Assembly (NCBI RefSeq): GCF_964355755.1
Contig: NC_092679.1
Coordinates: 6,078,001-6,138,000 of the forward strand
Direction of reading: 5' to 3'
DNA: 60,000 nucleotides
Source: Antedon mediterranea
Taxonomy: Eukaryota > Echinodermata > Crinoidea > Comatulida > Antedonidae
Below are positions 32,801 through 47,800 of this stretch, piece by piece. Below the pieces are notes generated by a model, which worked only from the letters and a program-made list of their open reading frames with translations, searched no databases and was not told the origin of the DNA. How positions within the stretch are numbered: the stretch's first letter is position 1; each line of letters opens with the position of its first letter. Made by a program: the position numbers and the translations under genes.

Positions 32801-35800
32801 ATTTCTATAATGTAGCCCATAGATTTAGTATTTCACTAGTCTAGGGTTAGACTGACTTTTAGGGATTTTGTTACTTTTTTTTGTTTCCTGCTTCTTTGCT
32901 TTGTAATTGTTTATGATGCTTTTAAATTGGAATAATAATAATAATATTTATTCGACAAAAGTTCTTAAGAGTATGTTTTACATTTCATCTTGCCAGGAGC
33001 AAGTAATAGGCATGAGCCCAAACAGAAAACTGCTCTTAGTCCATCATTACTTATAAAATACTTAGTCCATCATTACTTATAAAATACAAAAAATAAAAAA
33101 CTAAGTAGTACAAATAATTAAAAACAAAACAAAGTTATAATGGGATACACCAATTAGGAATTAGCTGCATTAAATAAACAATTACAATTTAATATTTTGA
33201 GATCAAATGTTTGGTGAGTTAAGAATTAGAATTAGACAAGTTAAACAAGAAAAAAAAAGCAAGCAAGAATTTATAACTAATATAAGATAAAGTTTAAAAC
33301 AAAGAGGAAACAAAAACTGATCTGTTGAAAATACAGTATGTACTGGTTCTTAAAAAAATGTACTATAATGTGTAAGGATAATATTACTTTCACCTCTGCT
33401 CTAGAACTTTGTGGTTATGTAAATTTTAACACTTCCAAAAAGGACTTCAACCCCAATTATGTCGGTGGTTTTAGATGCTGTTAGACAAAGAACGCTTACG
33501 ATAGACTATAATATTTTTACTTATAAATATCTACATAATTTTGTTATTAAACAATGCAAGTTAATGATTATTAACTTTGGAATATAAATGTACATTTTAA
33601 AGTTTATATATTTTTATTGTTATTAATATGATATTATTAATGAGTGCGGCGTCGATCTTCCATTTTGGCATAGGACACTAGACTACACAGCTATGTACTA
33701 AGTGAACTCAGAACCTCATACGGTGGGTGTTAAAGATGCTGCATAGACTATCATCTAAACAATAGCTGTATGACTTCCAATCCAACACTTTTGAACTACT
33801 AAACTTTCTCCGATATTTTTTAAACAGTGGGTTTAGTAAAAGGAAAAAACAAATTATAAATTTATATTTATTATAATAGTTCTCTCCATTACTTAATCTT
33901 GCTTTTTAATTTAGAAAACAAATTAAATTTTTAAAAAAATGTTGAGTGATCAGTTATGTGCTATGGTATGGGCCTGTTGCCATCCGGAGACATGATACTG
34001 CAGGATGTTTATTGTCACTAGACATGATACAGTACAAGAATCGGCTGGTGACAAAAACAAAGATTATTGAAAGACGTGAAATTAAAGTCATTTACAGTGA
34101 AAAGGCTCTCATTGTAGTCTGTATGATTCGTAATGGCCTTTTTTGGTTGATTGCCTCCAGGTATACATTGTCACCACTTAAGTCTCTGAAGTCATTGACT
34201 TAAAAATCACACTGGTTATTGTAAGTTTGTACGGCTGTTACAGAAAAATGATTTTTGTAAACATTTTATGTTTTTAAGGGAAAAAAGAGAGTGGATTGAT
34301 GTTAAAATCAAAAGATGTAAATTGGCCAAATATTTAAATGACTGACGTAATTGTACTTTGAGTACATTTGAGAATACTTGCAAACAAATTTGCATGTAAT
34401 TCTCAAGTGAGAATCGAACCAACAACCTCAAAATCACTTGCATGGTGTTCACATACCTACCGTAGACCACAGAGTATGCATGTTATAGATATTGTTTTGA
34501 TTACACATTTCTTATTATGAGTAGAGTACAGAGTACATGAGTAGAGTACATGAGTAGAGTACAGAGTACATGAGTAGAGTACAGAGTACATGAGTAGAGT
34601 ACAGAGTACATGAGTAGAGTACATGAGTAGCGTGCAGAGTACATGAGTAGCGTGCAGAGTACATGAGTAGCGTGCAGAGTACATGAGTAGAGTGCAGAGT
34701 ACATGAGTAGAGTGCAGAGTACATGAGTAGAGTGCAGAGTACATGAGTAGAGTGCAGAGTACATGAGTAGAGTGCAGAGTACATGAGTAGAGTGCAGAGT
34801 ACATGAGTAGAGTGCAGAGTACATGAGTAGAGTGCAGAGTACATGAGTAGAGTGCAGAGTACATGAGTAGAGTGCAGAGTACATGAGTAGAGTGCAGAGT
34901 ACATGAGTGCAGAGTACATGAGTGCAGAGTACATGAGTACATGAGTACATGAGTGCAGAGTACATGAGTACATGAGTGCAGAGTACATGAGTGCAGAATA
35001 CATGAGTACATGAGTGCAGAGTACATGAGTGCAGAGTACATGAGTACATGAGTGCAGAGTACATGAGTAGAGTGCAGAGTACATGAGTAGAGTGCAGAGT
35101 ACATGAGTAGAGTGCAGAGTACATGAGTAGAGTGCAGAGTACATGAGTAGAGTGCAGAGTACATGAGTAGAGTGCAGAGTACATACATGAATACACATGA
35201 GATACCAAACAGTGCATACATTCACTTATGTCTTTGACACAGGTTTAATGTACTTGCATAAGATGAGTCAATCTTGTGACTCATGTCATACATTATGGTA
35301 ATCAATTGGATCTTCTTAGTATGTTCTCAAATCCTATTGTATCTTAGACGACAGAAAAAACATGGTGTAAAATTTATTGATTTTTACTAAGGATTAGATG
35401 ATAAAAGTAAAAGGAATGAATACCTAAAACTAATTCAATGTTAGTGAGCCAACCAACACACCAGTAAAACCAAGATTGGATATGTGGGTTTGCTAATTGG
35501 TTTGATTAATTAGATTATATTTACTAAAGTATATTGTTTACCTTGCTTTTTCGCCATTATAGTATGCCTACTTACAGTAAAAAAAAATTTTTATTTGTAG
35601 GCCTATTGGTTATTTTGAAGATGTGTATTTGTATTTTTAAGTTTTTCACCGATTTTTAAAATCTAAATAAATAAAATGGAATTTTCAACTGAATTTCAAT
35701 TAACATTTCTTAGTATTAATGAACTAACAATTTATGTAGACAGACGCAAGTAGATATGCCTGTTTAATCAGAGCTCATTGATTAAAGCCGGCAAGTTAAG

Positions 35801-38800
35801 TTTGAGTGATAACATTAACCAGTTAAGTAACGCCAATATGAGATTTAATCAATCATTATGACCAAAGGGAAGACATTGATTGAAATATGCTTGACTAGCC
35901 ACTAAGAAATACTGAATAGAATTAATCGTTTGGCTACATTACAGAGAAAAACAAATTCAAGTTGGTAAAATCAATAGGGAATATCAGGGATGGAAAATGT
36001 CGGATACAATTTTGTACTATAAAATTAAATGGTAAAATAATGTGTAGTTGAAATACAACAGTCAAAAGTGGGTCACCAAGTTGTAATTATTAAATTAACA
36101 TATTTTTATAAATTGCGGAAATAATCTGTAAGTATTAGTCTCCGAAGATTGGTTTTTCCTGTAGGAAATCATTAAACTTTTCAATGAGGATTGCTAAGTT
36201 TTAATTTAACATGTGTGGTGTATTGTAAGAAAATAAGAAGCACACTTAAAATAAGTGTAATTTAGATTTAAAAAAACATTTTTCTTAAATTTTCAAGGGT
36301 GTTGAATACATTACGGTTATAATAATTCTTTATTATAGAGTGTTGGTATTGTTTGGCCTTCCTGTACTTAATTGTGGATCCACCCCTCAGCCTATTGTTG
36401 GATGATTATAATGCTCATTGTTGTGTCACTTTTGAAACTGGTATGACATTTTAAATAGTGTTCTGTTCACATGAGGTCAAATATAATGGAAAGCGGTCAA
36501 ACCCAGACAGAGATTTATAGGTTTTTAATATGCCTTTAAACTTCCTAGCAGCATTAATGCTTTAGATACCTATTTATCTGCTTCCCATTTATGTTTTGAT
36601 AAATTAGACACAAATGGAAAGTCTATTTCGTGCATAGCTTAGATAAACTGACAATAGCCCTTTCTCCTCGAAGAGTGAGATATACCTCGAAAAGTAGAAA
36701 TTTTCATTTGAACACCCCTCTCCACAGGTGTATGTGTTGTACACACCTGTGTACAATTCAGCCGAGTAGGTTGCACAAAACTTGTTAATTTAACATTATT
36801 AGCCAAATATTGTGGAGGCTGCACTGCACATCCATACCTGAATCCTATTCCATATTACATATTACATTTACTAATATGATATAATGTATAGTACCCATTT
36901 CTATTTTTAGAAAACATATTTCAAATTTGTTCACCCTTCAAATTATAATTACAGTCTTATTGTGAAATCCATGGGTGCTTTGATTAAAGTTATTTGTAAT
37001 GAAAGCCATAATGAAACTGCCTTGTTGATGGTATACTGACAAATCACCAGAAAAGCCTTTGAAAGCATATAGATCCAAGGGTTTTGAAACTTCTTATATA
37101 GGTTGAATGTTTTTACTTTAAAAATGAAATGTCTAGCATCAGTGTGTTTGATAATCTACAGTAGAAGAAGGATGTCAAACAAGTTAAAGTTCTCTTGAAA
37201 TGCATTCAATAGTAGGCTACTTGTACTTGTTGGGTTAAAACACTTCTGGTGAATGGTAGGTGAAAATTTGGCAAAAAGCTCTATAATAGTAAACATAGAC
37301 TTGGTAGAAGAACATTGAGCTTGTAACCTCATCCACCTCTGTCCTCCAGCAAAACTACATTTGGACCTGGACTTGACCCCAAACATTCAAATATAGATTA
37401 GAGATTCCCTACAGTATTTTAAAATTTGGATCTGCCTCTACACACAGTTTTAAAGCCTGGTTTTCTTTAGAACAGTGCTTGGTATTAGTGACCAAAGTAC
37501 AAATATTTGATTTTCCCATGTGTATTTCAACATCATTACTTGTGTTGTGGCTCACAAAACATAGTTCCACTCATATGTTGAAATTAACACCTATGCTCTA
37601 CCAACTCAGACATTCCCAACGGCGTTTATGTCATTTTCACATGCCTCAACATATTCAACCTAGAAGAGAAATGCAACAGTAATACCCATTGATTGATATG
37701 TCTGCCTCGGCCTTGTTTTTTACTTCAAAACAAAATTAAGTTCTTGATCTTAGATCTATTCTTCATACGAAATTATTTTATTTATTATATGGTACATTTA
37801 ATGGTACACTATAAGGAGGCATTTATCTTATAAGAATATTTGTCTGAAATTCCTGAATAAATGATGACTGTATTTGCTGTGGTTCCAAAATTTAAAAAAT
37901 GAGGAGGGCATCAGCTGATAAATTAACCCTTGACCTTTTTGCAAATTGTCATCCTCCTTGTTAATACTAAACATTCTTATTTAATTGGCATCTTACTTCA
38001 TCAATTATGCAAATTTAAAACCGATGACTCATAATGTAAGTCAAACTACTACATTCTATGTTTCATATTCAATATTTGATAATATTACCGTAATGACGCG
38101 GGTATAAGCCCATACTCGGGTATAAACCCACCCCCGACTTTTGACTAATTTTCATGAAAAATGAGGCACTCGGGTATAAGCCCACCCATTAATTCGAAGA
38201 TCTACAGTGTGTGTCGTAATACATTATTTTGTATTTGGCGAAGTCCATACACAGAATACACCTACCTTTGATCATAACCAAGCTAGGCTAATATACGCTA
38301 GGCCATATGAGGCCTAGCGGTCCTGTTTTGTTTACACTCTATCGCGGTCGAAGATCGCTTCACACACGACGCTACAAGTCGCCAAAACGGAAAACCACTA
38401 TTTGGTATCGGCTGCCATAAACAAGCTTATTAAATTTCTTTGGTACATTTCTATTTAACGAACATTGTATACTTGGTTTTCTGCTTGATAAATTCTTTTC
38501 GTTCAATTGATGTTTAAAATAAGATATTCTACGATAAATTACACGAACTATAAGCTTAATTTTCTGACACTCTACACCTTGTGTATTTAGAGGCAACGTT
38601 GTACACGTGAGGGCGCTCCCTCGCATGGTGGAATACACAGTGTATATGTGCTGTTTTTGACGATCTGCATTTTTGGATCCTCGGGTATAAGCCCATCCCC
38701 CAAACTTGACGTGATTTCATGTTCAAGGGGGGTGGGCTTATACCCGCGTCAGTACGGTACTATTATTTTACATACTGCATAGTATTTTCATTGCATTTGT

Positions 38801-41800
38801 AGTACATCATGTGACTGAAATAAGATGGTATTTTTGTAAAATAGTAATGGCTGAGTGTCCAGTCAAAGAATGTTAAATCTACTCTGGTCCAGTCAATCTC
38901 ATTCCTGTAAACATTGTTCTAATTTCCAAATTGTTCTGGCTGTTTTCGTTTATCATTTTTGATTTAGCTTTCTGACAAAAACAATATCACCATACAGTAA
39001 GACATTTACTGAGCTCACTATCTATTTTCATTACTACTGGTGGTAAAGATTTTGACATAGTACAGTTGAACACACTAAAAATAGTCGGAAAACTACTCTT
39101 AATTCTATATGTATATGTTATATTTCTTTTTCTAACCATTCACACAACCTTGTTTTGCAAAGCTAACCAAATCTAAATTGGATTGCAATATGAATCCAAG
39201 TATTTCAGGTAATGATCCCAACCCTAAAATATACATATAATTGTTTAAAACTAAGAATGCCAAAGCATTTTTAGTGGAGGTAGACAGTGATGACAGCCAG
39301 AGATAACTATGATAATATTACAGTATAAATAATAAGGCTAAGATGATATCTAATAACAATAGATGACTAATCCTTATAAGAGTATCAATTGAAAGTCTTT
39401 GTGTTTTCTTGTTTAATAAATATGGTGAGCAAGCCACCTTAATTAGCTCCCACATGTCATACTGTAGGTCTACACAATCCTTCCCTTATTTTCAATATTA
39501 TCAGCTGTTCGTGTTAGATCACTAAGACCTGTTATTTGCAAGACGTAATAATGTATGCACCATGTTTGTTAATACTTCAAACTGTTTGCTCTGTCCAGTA
39601 TTGGTACTTTGTCCAGTCATGTATTGTCCAATTTTAATTATCGTTTTTGTGGTAAGAAGGTTATATTGTGTTCTATTATACTTCATACAACACATTGAAC
39701 CGGCATTAGATGCTGACTGGAGCCACTACAGTAGTAAGATTGGTAAGGTTTCACTTTTTCAGAGAGGCCTTTAACAACCCATTGACTTCAACAGAGATTG
39801 TTCCATTTTCTTGTGAAAACAGCACCACTTTATTTCTTGTGGCTACATCAATAAGCCATCCATTTTTTAATAAGAAATCCAAGTCTAAAATGGTTTCTGA
39901 GGAAATATTGACCCGCAAAAAAAAAAACAAGCTCCCCAATCATTACAGTGTACATTTACTAGCTTAGACTCATATGTAACATGTTGTTAAAAGAATGCAG
40001 TTAATGTATGTTTAATAAAGCTTGGTTCCCACTAGAACGTAACGCAAGGACGTAAACGCAACGCAAGCATTTTAACCAATGACAAGCGAAGTTATAGACA
40101 GTTAGCAATCACAAGCGAATAAGCCATCGCTTGTGATTGGTCAATTCACTTGCGTTGCGTTACGTCCTTGCGTTGCGTCGCTAGTGGGAACCACGCTTAA
40201 GTATTACTAAGCTGCTTTGATGCTTCTGTAATCACTTTATAAAAGTTAGTAGTTTGAAACCTATTTGTGAAAACCTACCAGCTACTTCTTTTGTCTTATC
40301 AAACACGAATCTCACTCAAATAGAAGAATGTTTTTGTTTTCTTTTTGTGAGTAGATTGACCGATTAGATTAAAAAGGATTTAGTATTTTAGACGCTAATC
40401 TCTTACCTCTGATGTCTTTGTTATCTTTAGTTTAACAATTGAATCGGTTGATAAAAGAAATGTTTGTTGGTTGAATATGTTTAATTAGGGTGATTCATTT
40501 AAATTTCATGGTCTGGTAAAATTGCGTTAAAAGTATTGCCATAGACATTTAAATCTCACAAATATAAACCGTGATTCAATTAACATTCTATACCTATTAC
40601 ATAATGGAACAAACGATGTTAGACTTAAGACCAATTCACACAGTCGAGCATTAACGGTAAATGGTATTATTATAACTAGCTCAACGTCTAGCATACAGTA
40701 CGTGTAGGTGTTATTATAACTAGCTCAACGTCTAGCATACAGTACGTGTAGGTGTTATTATTACCAGCTCAACGTCTAGCATACAGTACGTGTAGGTGTT
40801 ATTATAACCAGCTCAACGTCTAGCATACAGTACGTGTAGGTGTTATTATAACTAGCTCAACGTCTAGCATACAGTGCGTGTAGGTGTTATTATAACTAGC
40901 TCAACGTCTAGCATACAGTACGTGTAGGTGTTATTATAACTAGCTCAACGTCTAGCATACAGTACGTGTAGGTGTTATTATAACTAGCTCAACGTCTAGC
41001 ATACAGTTCGTGTAGGTGTTATTATAACTAGCTCAACGTCTAGCATACAGTACGTGTAGGTGTTATTATAACTAGCTCAACGTCTAGCATACAGTACGTG
41101 TAGGTGTTATTATAACTAGCTCAACGTCTAGCATACAGTACGTGTAGGTGTCACTGTGACATGACAGTAAATGATCATGTCTATTTTGTGCCTAGCTTAC
41201 TGGATAAACCGACAAATGCCTTAATTATTATTATAACTAGCTCAACGTCTAGCATACAGTACGTGTAGGTGTTATTATAACCAGCTCAACGTCTAGCATA
41301 CAGTACGTGTATTTATAACTAGCTCAACGTCTAGCATACAGTACGTGTAGGTGTTATTATAACTAGCTCAACGTCTAGCATACAGTACGTGTAGGTGTTA
41401 TTATAACTAGCTCAACGTCTAGCATACAGTACGTGTAGGTGTTATTATAACTAGCTCAACGTCTAGCATACAGTACGTGTAGGTGTCACTGTGACATGAC
41501 AGTAAATGATCATGTCTATTTCGTGCCTAGCTTACCTGGATAAACCGACAAATGCCTTAATTCTCCTTGAAGATCAAATACTGTATACTCGAAAAGTAGA
41601 AAATTCATTAAACACCCCTCTCCTCTCTCTTATAATTAATAATAAAATCAACATTTAAAAAGTTTCTAAAAGTAAATCTCATCTATTTTAGAATATTTGG
41701 TCTTTATAATATTGAGAAAATGTTTAGTAAAACTGTTTTTGACAATCATACTACTGTACGTAAGCTTGTATCTTAATCTAACAATGACCTTATTATCAAT

Positions 41801-44800
41801 AAAGAATTGTATTTATTATGGACTCTTAATATTAGCAGCTGTTTAATAGTTGAAGTTTAATCGGATCTTTAATTCAATCTTTCTCTCATTCAAAACAGGC
41901 TGTTTTGTACCCTGCTACTAATCTTATTGTCCTGGTATTATTCCGTTCACATTCTTAGATTATGATTAAAGTGCATTAATTTAACTTTGGCCCTGTTCAG
42001 ACCCATGGCGTTAGACCGTTTTAGCGTACGACGCTAAAAGAATGTGTGTCTGAACAGTTGGGGATTAGCGTACAACGCGTCGTACAACGGTTGTAGCGTT
42101 GTAGTGGAAAACGGTTGATAGTACCGTTTTAGCGTACGACGCTACTGTAAGTCAACGTTGTATCCAATCAGAACGTTTCCTGGTATGACGCGAAACAAGG
42201 TTTGACCTAGGCTGACATCTTGTATCGTCAATGTGTGAGATGGATTTCAATAACAAAAAGGCCAGAATAAATAAGGCCTAACTACACTACAAATACAACT
42301 GTTACAAAGGCTACAAACTATTATCAACTGATTACCATTATATTTTCTAACAAATGACATAAATACATGCACCTTGTATTTAAACCATGGAGCTATAAAT
42401 TATAGCTCCATGTTTAAACATAGGGACTACGATCCCATCCGCTTTTAGGCCTAGCTAGGCCTAGAGCCATTCACGCATTTCATTCAAGCTAAAAACTAGC
42501 GTGGGACATCGAGTCACTTAAGGCAGACTAGACTGGACAAGTTTAATGCTGAAAACCCCCTAACTCCTAAAAAAAATAAGTAAACAAACAAGGGGAGCTG
42601 TGTCCCTTTTATTAGCAAGTTAAGGGTTATTTTCAACCGACTGGACCAAAGAATATATATCTTTGACTGGACTGGATAGACTAATCACAATCATTTTTTT
42701 TCTTCATCATTACGAGGCCTGCTTTATTTTCGTAACACAAGAGCCTGGGGAAAATGTTTTTTACTACATAATAAAAACAATAGAAACAGAAATTTGGCTT
42801 TACTATATTTTTCTTAAATAAATGCTGAGGTATGTTTTATTTACGGCAAATTTTGTCATAATTGTAGGGCTGAGATCTAGGCCTATATACAGTGGAAATA
42901 ATGATGAAAACACGTGGGTAAGAGCACATGAATATGCAACTAGAAACAACCTGGGTGACGTACTTCCGTTGTAACGATCATCGTACGCTATGGGTCTGAA
43001 CACCTCGTTTTTTTTTCTGCGGTTTGTAACGTGACCTTGATAGTAACGTTGTACGCTAAAACGGTCTAACGCCATGGGTCTGAACAGGGCCTTTGTTGTG
43101 ATTGATATGGAAGAATACTTTTGTATTGAAAGCAGACAGTTAACTGATTAATACTAAATTGCTTGGCAGTGGAAACAAGACAAATTTCAAATGGCATCTT
43201 AAATATGATGGTTAAAAACACCCAATTCTTTTGTGTCTGAACACCAGTTAACCCGTTGTGCTTGATTGCGTCAACTACTGTACTGTCATTTTAAACATTT
43301 GACCACCAGTTTCGATAGTAATAAACTACATAGCAATTTAAGTAATATTTTGGAAGAACAAACTTAGCAGAAATGCAATCCATATAAACATTACATTTTG
43401 GTCATCTACAGTATTTTCAAATATATATGGCTGTTGACTTTATTTAGAGTTTTGACAAAGTGCGAGGCACACCAAATATTTGTGCGAGGCACGACAAATA
43501 TTTGGCGTGCCTCGCTTTAAGGCTGGTATAAGTTGACTACAATGTTCAAATTGTTTGTTCATAATGATAATGAAAAAACTTACATATATATATCAAAACA
43601 TTTCTCGGAATAGATTGTAAAATTGGTAAAAAAACAAACAATTGATAAACACATCAGTATAATAAATTGAGAAAACTGGTAAAAAGTAGTGAATTAATTA
43701 TTTATTTATGCATTGATATTACCATATATTGATGATTGTTGTGAAATTTGGGGTAACACTTATAAAAGTACAGTACAAAATGTTTACAAAAAAAGGTAAT
43801 TTATAAAATTATCAATAGTGTAAGATGATAGCATTAGCCATAGTAGTAAATGATACTGGATACCAGAGGAAGTAGAGGTTTCGTTTTGAGGTTTTTTCAT
43901 TTATACAGTATATACAATTCAGAATAAGGAAATAGAATTAACTTGCTTCACGGGCAAAATGATAGAGGACTAAAATTCAGTAATGATAAAAATGATAAAA
44001 TGATGCCTCACATTTTTTGATGATGGTAAAACGATACCTTGCATAAATTTCTGACTTGCCTTCGCTGCCTCGCACTTTGTTACTACCTTTTTATTTAGCA
44101 GAAACGGGCCATAAGAATCTTGTAAAGAATTAAAAATATGTTTGTTAATAAATGGTTACAATAAAAACATCCTACTTTTGAAATATTATGTGTTTTTTTA
44201 ATATGTATACTATAATAGTGTAATAGTTTCTGTATAGCATGGATAGTTACAGCTGATAAGCTCTAGACAATGTTGTTATTATGTGGCCAATAGATTCCAT
44301 TATAAGCTAAATTTAAACTAGTAAAACGACAACGTTGAGTAATAATGAGGTGCATTGAAGCTTGGTCACAACCTTTTACATATATGAATGACCATTTTTT
44401 ATCGTTCATGACAGCGTATACGTGTGAGAATGAAGTGGATACAGTTGCTAAAATTCCTCGTCATTTCACGCTTCATTAAGCATGGTCAGTCAAAAACGTC
44501 GTATAAAATATGTTATGATATAAATTAAACAATTCAATTCTCTAATGGAATGTGTTTGCCTCACCGAAAGGTTGATATTAGCCTTGGCCATAATCCATTG
44601 TCTCTATTACTTTTATCAACCTACAGTGTTATTTATAACATTTTATGATAGGATCTTTCTTGTTGTATTATCATTTTTACACATATCATTTTATCTGAGA
44701 CACATTTTAAAAACATTAAATGATATATCGTCCTGAAAAATAATATTTTTTTGTTGAATAATAATATATAATAATTTAATAATTTCGTAATAGTTATTCA

Positions 44801-47800
44801 CTTTGACCAAAATTGGATCGAAAAAAGAAGCTATTTCTTAAATAAACCATAATTTAAAGACAAATATAGTCAACCAGAAACCAATTTCATTGCAGACAAC
44901 ATGTTTTTTGTTTTATTTAATCGTCTTTTTATAAATAACTGATATCGTTTTTGTTAAATTTTTTCTGCAGAAGTGGATAACTTTATGAAAACGACAAAAT
45001 GGTGTATACAATATTTTGCTTTATTTTTGTTTTTCATATTTTGAAGGACAATACATTCTTTAAATGTGATAATGTAGCTTGTGCTCCTTAATCTGTATTT
45101 TGTGATTTACTTATGTTTCAAGTCTATAGTATATTTCTTGTCAGATCACATCACATGTTTTTCATATGATATATTTATTACAACACTTTAATGTACCTTG
45201 ACCAGAATGAATGAAATATTTTTTAATTTTAATACAGTGTGAAAGCAATTATAATTTGTTCATAAAAAATTTAAAATTTCTTTCCGGTATTCGACATGGT
45301 GTTTAATTTGATTAATTTATTAGCATTGTTGTGAAGTTCATGGTTAAAGTAGGCTAAACTGTCTGCTTTTCTCATTTCATTAATTAATACAATTAAATAT
45401 AAGTAATTTAATTAAAGAAAATTATAATTATTCAGGTTATCTGTGAAAAAAAAAAATTGACCATAAATAATGTTTATGATGGACTTTGTTTATAAATGGA
45501 CCGAGTTCAATTCTTAATTTATGGGATATGTTAAATAGGTGCCTAGTTTATATGGAAAAACCAACAATAGCCTTTGTCCTCAAAGGGAGATATAACTCGA
45601 AAAGTAGACATTTTCATTGAATACCACTCTCTACAAATGGTGTAGTCTATGAACTATGCCTCAGGTGTGAGCCTTCCCACAAACAAGTATATGTATACTT
45701 GTGGTGTATATAGAAACTATTATAATAATTAATATTACCTGCGCGTCTATGTTATGCCTACAGTAGCTTACCTGCTATGTATTCTACCATGGAAGAATAA
45801 CATTTTACCTTCCCTGATTTTACTGTGATTTGTATAGTATAAAGAATAATGTATTTCATTACCGTTTGACACACAAACGGAATAGATTAAAGACTAAGCA
45901 TGATCATTTTACAATAGTCAAGATTCATTTACTAAAGAAACAGATCTCTGTTACAATAGGAAGGATCTGTTTACTAAATTGCCCTACAATGTGTTTACCT
46001 AGACTTATTTTAATTGCTCTTCATACATTTGCATACATTTGCATATGTAAATATTTGCATAGATAAATACCTCGGCAGATTTTTGCCATTAAATAAAAGG
46101 AAACTTTAATATGTTTCATCTATTCTAATAAACCAATTCTTAGCCCATAGACAAGCCCATATAGCAGCCAGGGGTGTTTGTGGGATCAAACAAGCCCATA
46201 TAGCCAGGGGTGTTTGTGGGATCAAACAAGCCCATATAGCCAGGGGTGTTTGTGGGATCAAACAAGCCCATATAGCAGCCAGGGGTGTTTGTGGGATCAA
46301 ACAAGCCCATATAGCAGCCAGGGGTGTTTGTGGGATCAAACAAGCTCATATAGCCAGGGGTGTTTGTGGGATCAAACAAGCCCATATAGCCAGGGGTGTT
46401 TGTGGGATCAAACAAGCCCATATAGCCAGGGGTGTTTGTGGGATCAAACAAGCCCATATAGCCAGGGGTGTTTGTGGGATCAAACAAGCCCATACATAGC
46501 CAGGGGTGTTTGTGGGATCAAACAAGCCCATATAGCCAGGGGTGTTTGTGGGATCAAACAAGCCCATATAGCAGCCAGGGGTGTTTGTGGGATCAAACAA
46601 GCTCATATAGCCAGGGGTGTTTGTGGGATCAAACAAGCTCATATAGCCAGGGGTGTTTGTGGGATCAAACAAGCTCATATAGCCAGGGGTGTTTGTGGGA
46701 TCAAACAAGCCCATATAGCAGCCAGGGGTGTTTGTGGGATCAAACAAGCCCATATAGCCAGGGGTGTTTGTGGGATCAAACAAGCTCATATAGCCAGGGG
46801 TGTTTGTGGGATCAAACAAGCTCATATAGCCAGGGGTGTTTGTGGGATCAAACAAGCTCATATAGCCAGGGGTGTTTGTGGGATCAAACAAGCCCATATA
46901 GCAGCCAGGGGTGTTTGTGGGATCAAACAAGCCCATATAGCAGCCAGGGGTGTTTGTGGGATCAAACAAGCCCATATAGCAGCCAGGGGTGTTTGTGGGA
47001 TCAAACAAGCCCATATAGCCAGGGGTGTTTGTGGGATCAAACAAGCCCATTTGATATTATGGAAATTCAATATTATACTGTAGTACTTTTTAATATTTAA
47101 TTTAATTAATATTAGTAATATTCTTTTTTTTGTAAACATTTTCTCTTTCACTTTTTTGTTTTTCTGATTTATGACTGTGATTACAATTACAAGGAGGAAT
47201 AGAGACAAATTCTTTGTCGGTTTATATTAAGATCAAAGATTATTATAAGTCTATGATCCAGATTGTAGGAACATTGAGTATTTCGAGTATTCGTGACGAA
47301 TAATCTCCTGTGTGGCATTACTTAAGTATTGTTTAAAACTGATTATAAATCTGTTAAATTAAAAGCCTATGTTTTTATCTCCTAACGACATTAGTGGTAC
47401 AACGTTGCCATTTACAATGATGCCAATCAATAAAGTAGTGTTTAGGCATCTCGTGAGAGGTTGTGGGATACTTAGCTAGCACAGGTTGAACTATCCATAT
47501 AGTGCAGAATATTTATCGGAATCAATTAACACAAAATACCTGGGCTTAGTCTAATTGGCGTTCAGTGGAGGAATGACTGTAGGCTATGACACTAGACATA
47601 TTGTAAAGCATTGGTTTATATAGGCCAGTTGAAAGCTAGGCTCATGCTAGTGCATTTTCTACAATTGGTTATCATGATCTCTTTAGACTATGTGCAAATT
47701 AATTTAGTCTATATAAAATTTAATTTAGTCTATATGAAAATTAATTTTGTGTATATGCAAATTAATTATGGCAAATGCAAATTAATTATGGCAAATGCAA

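Noticed and set aside
33946-34203. 85-codon + strand ORF
   Set aside because: No similarity, domain or gene context; the length is expected by chance in 60 kb.
34457-35225. Three overlapping minus-strand ORFs of about 240 codons
   Set aside because: A 20-bp repeat yields the same cyclic peptide in all frames; no gene signal.
38372-38638. Minus-strand ORF inside the GGGTATAAGCCCA element (also 53201-53551)
   Set aside because: Similar in both copies only because the copies are young. No domain or transposase motif, and the element is too short to be autonomous.
46106-47208. ORFs of up to 301 codons on both strands
   Set aside because: Produced by the 36/39-bp minisatellite; mutually overlapping and purely repetitive.
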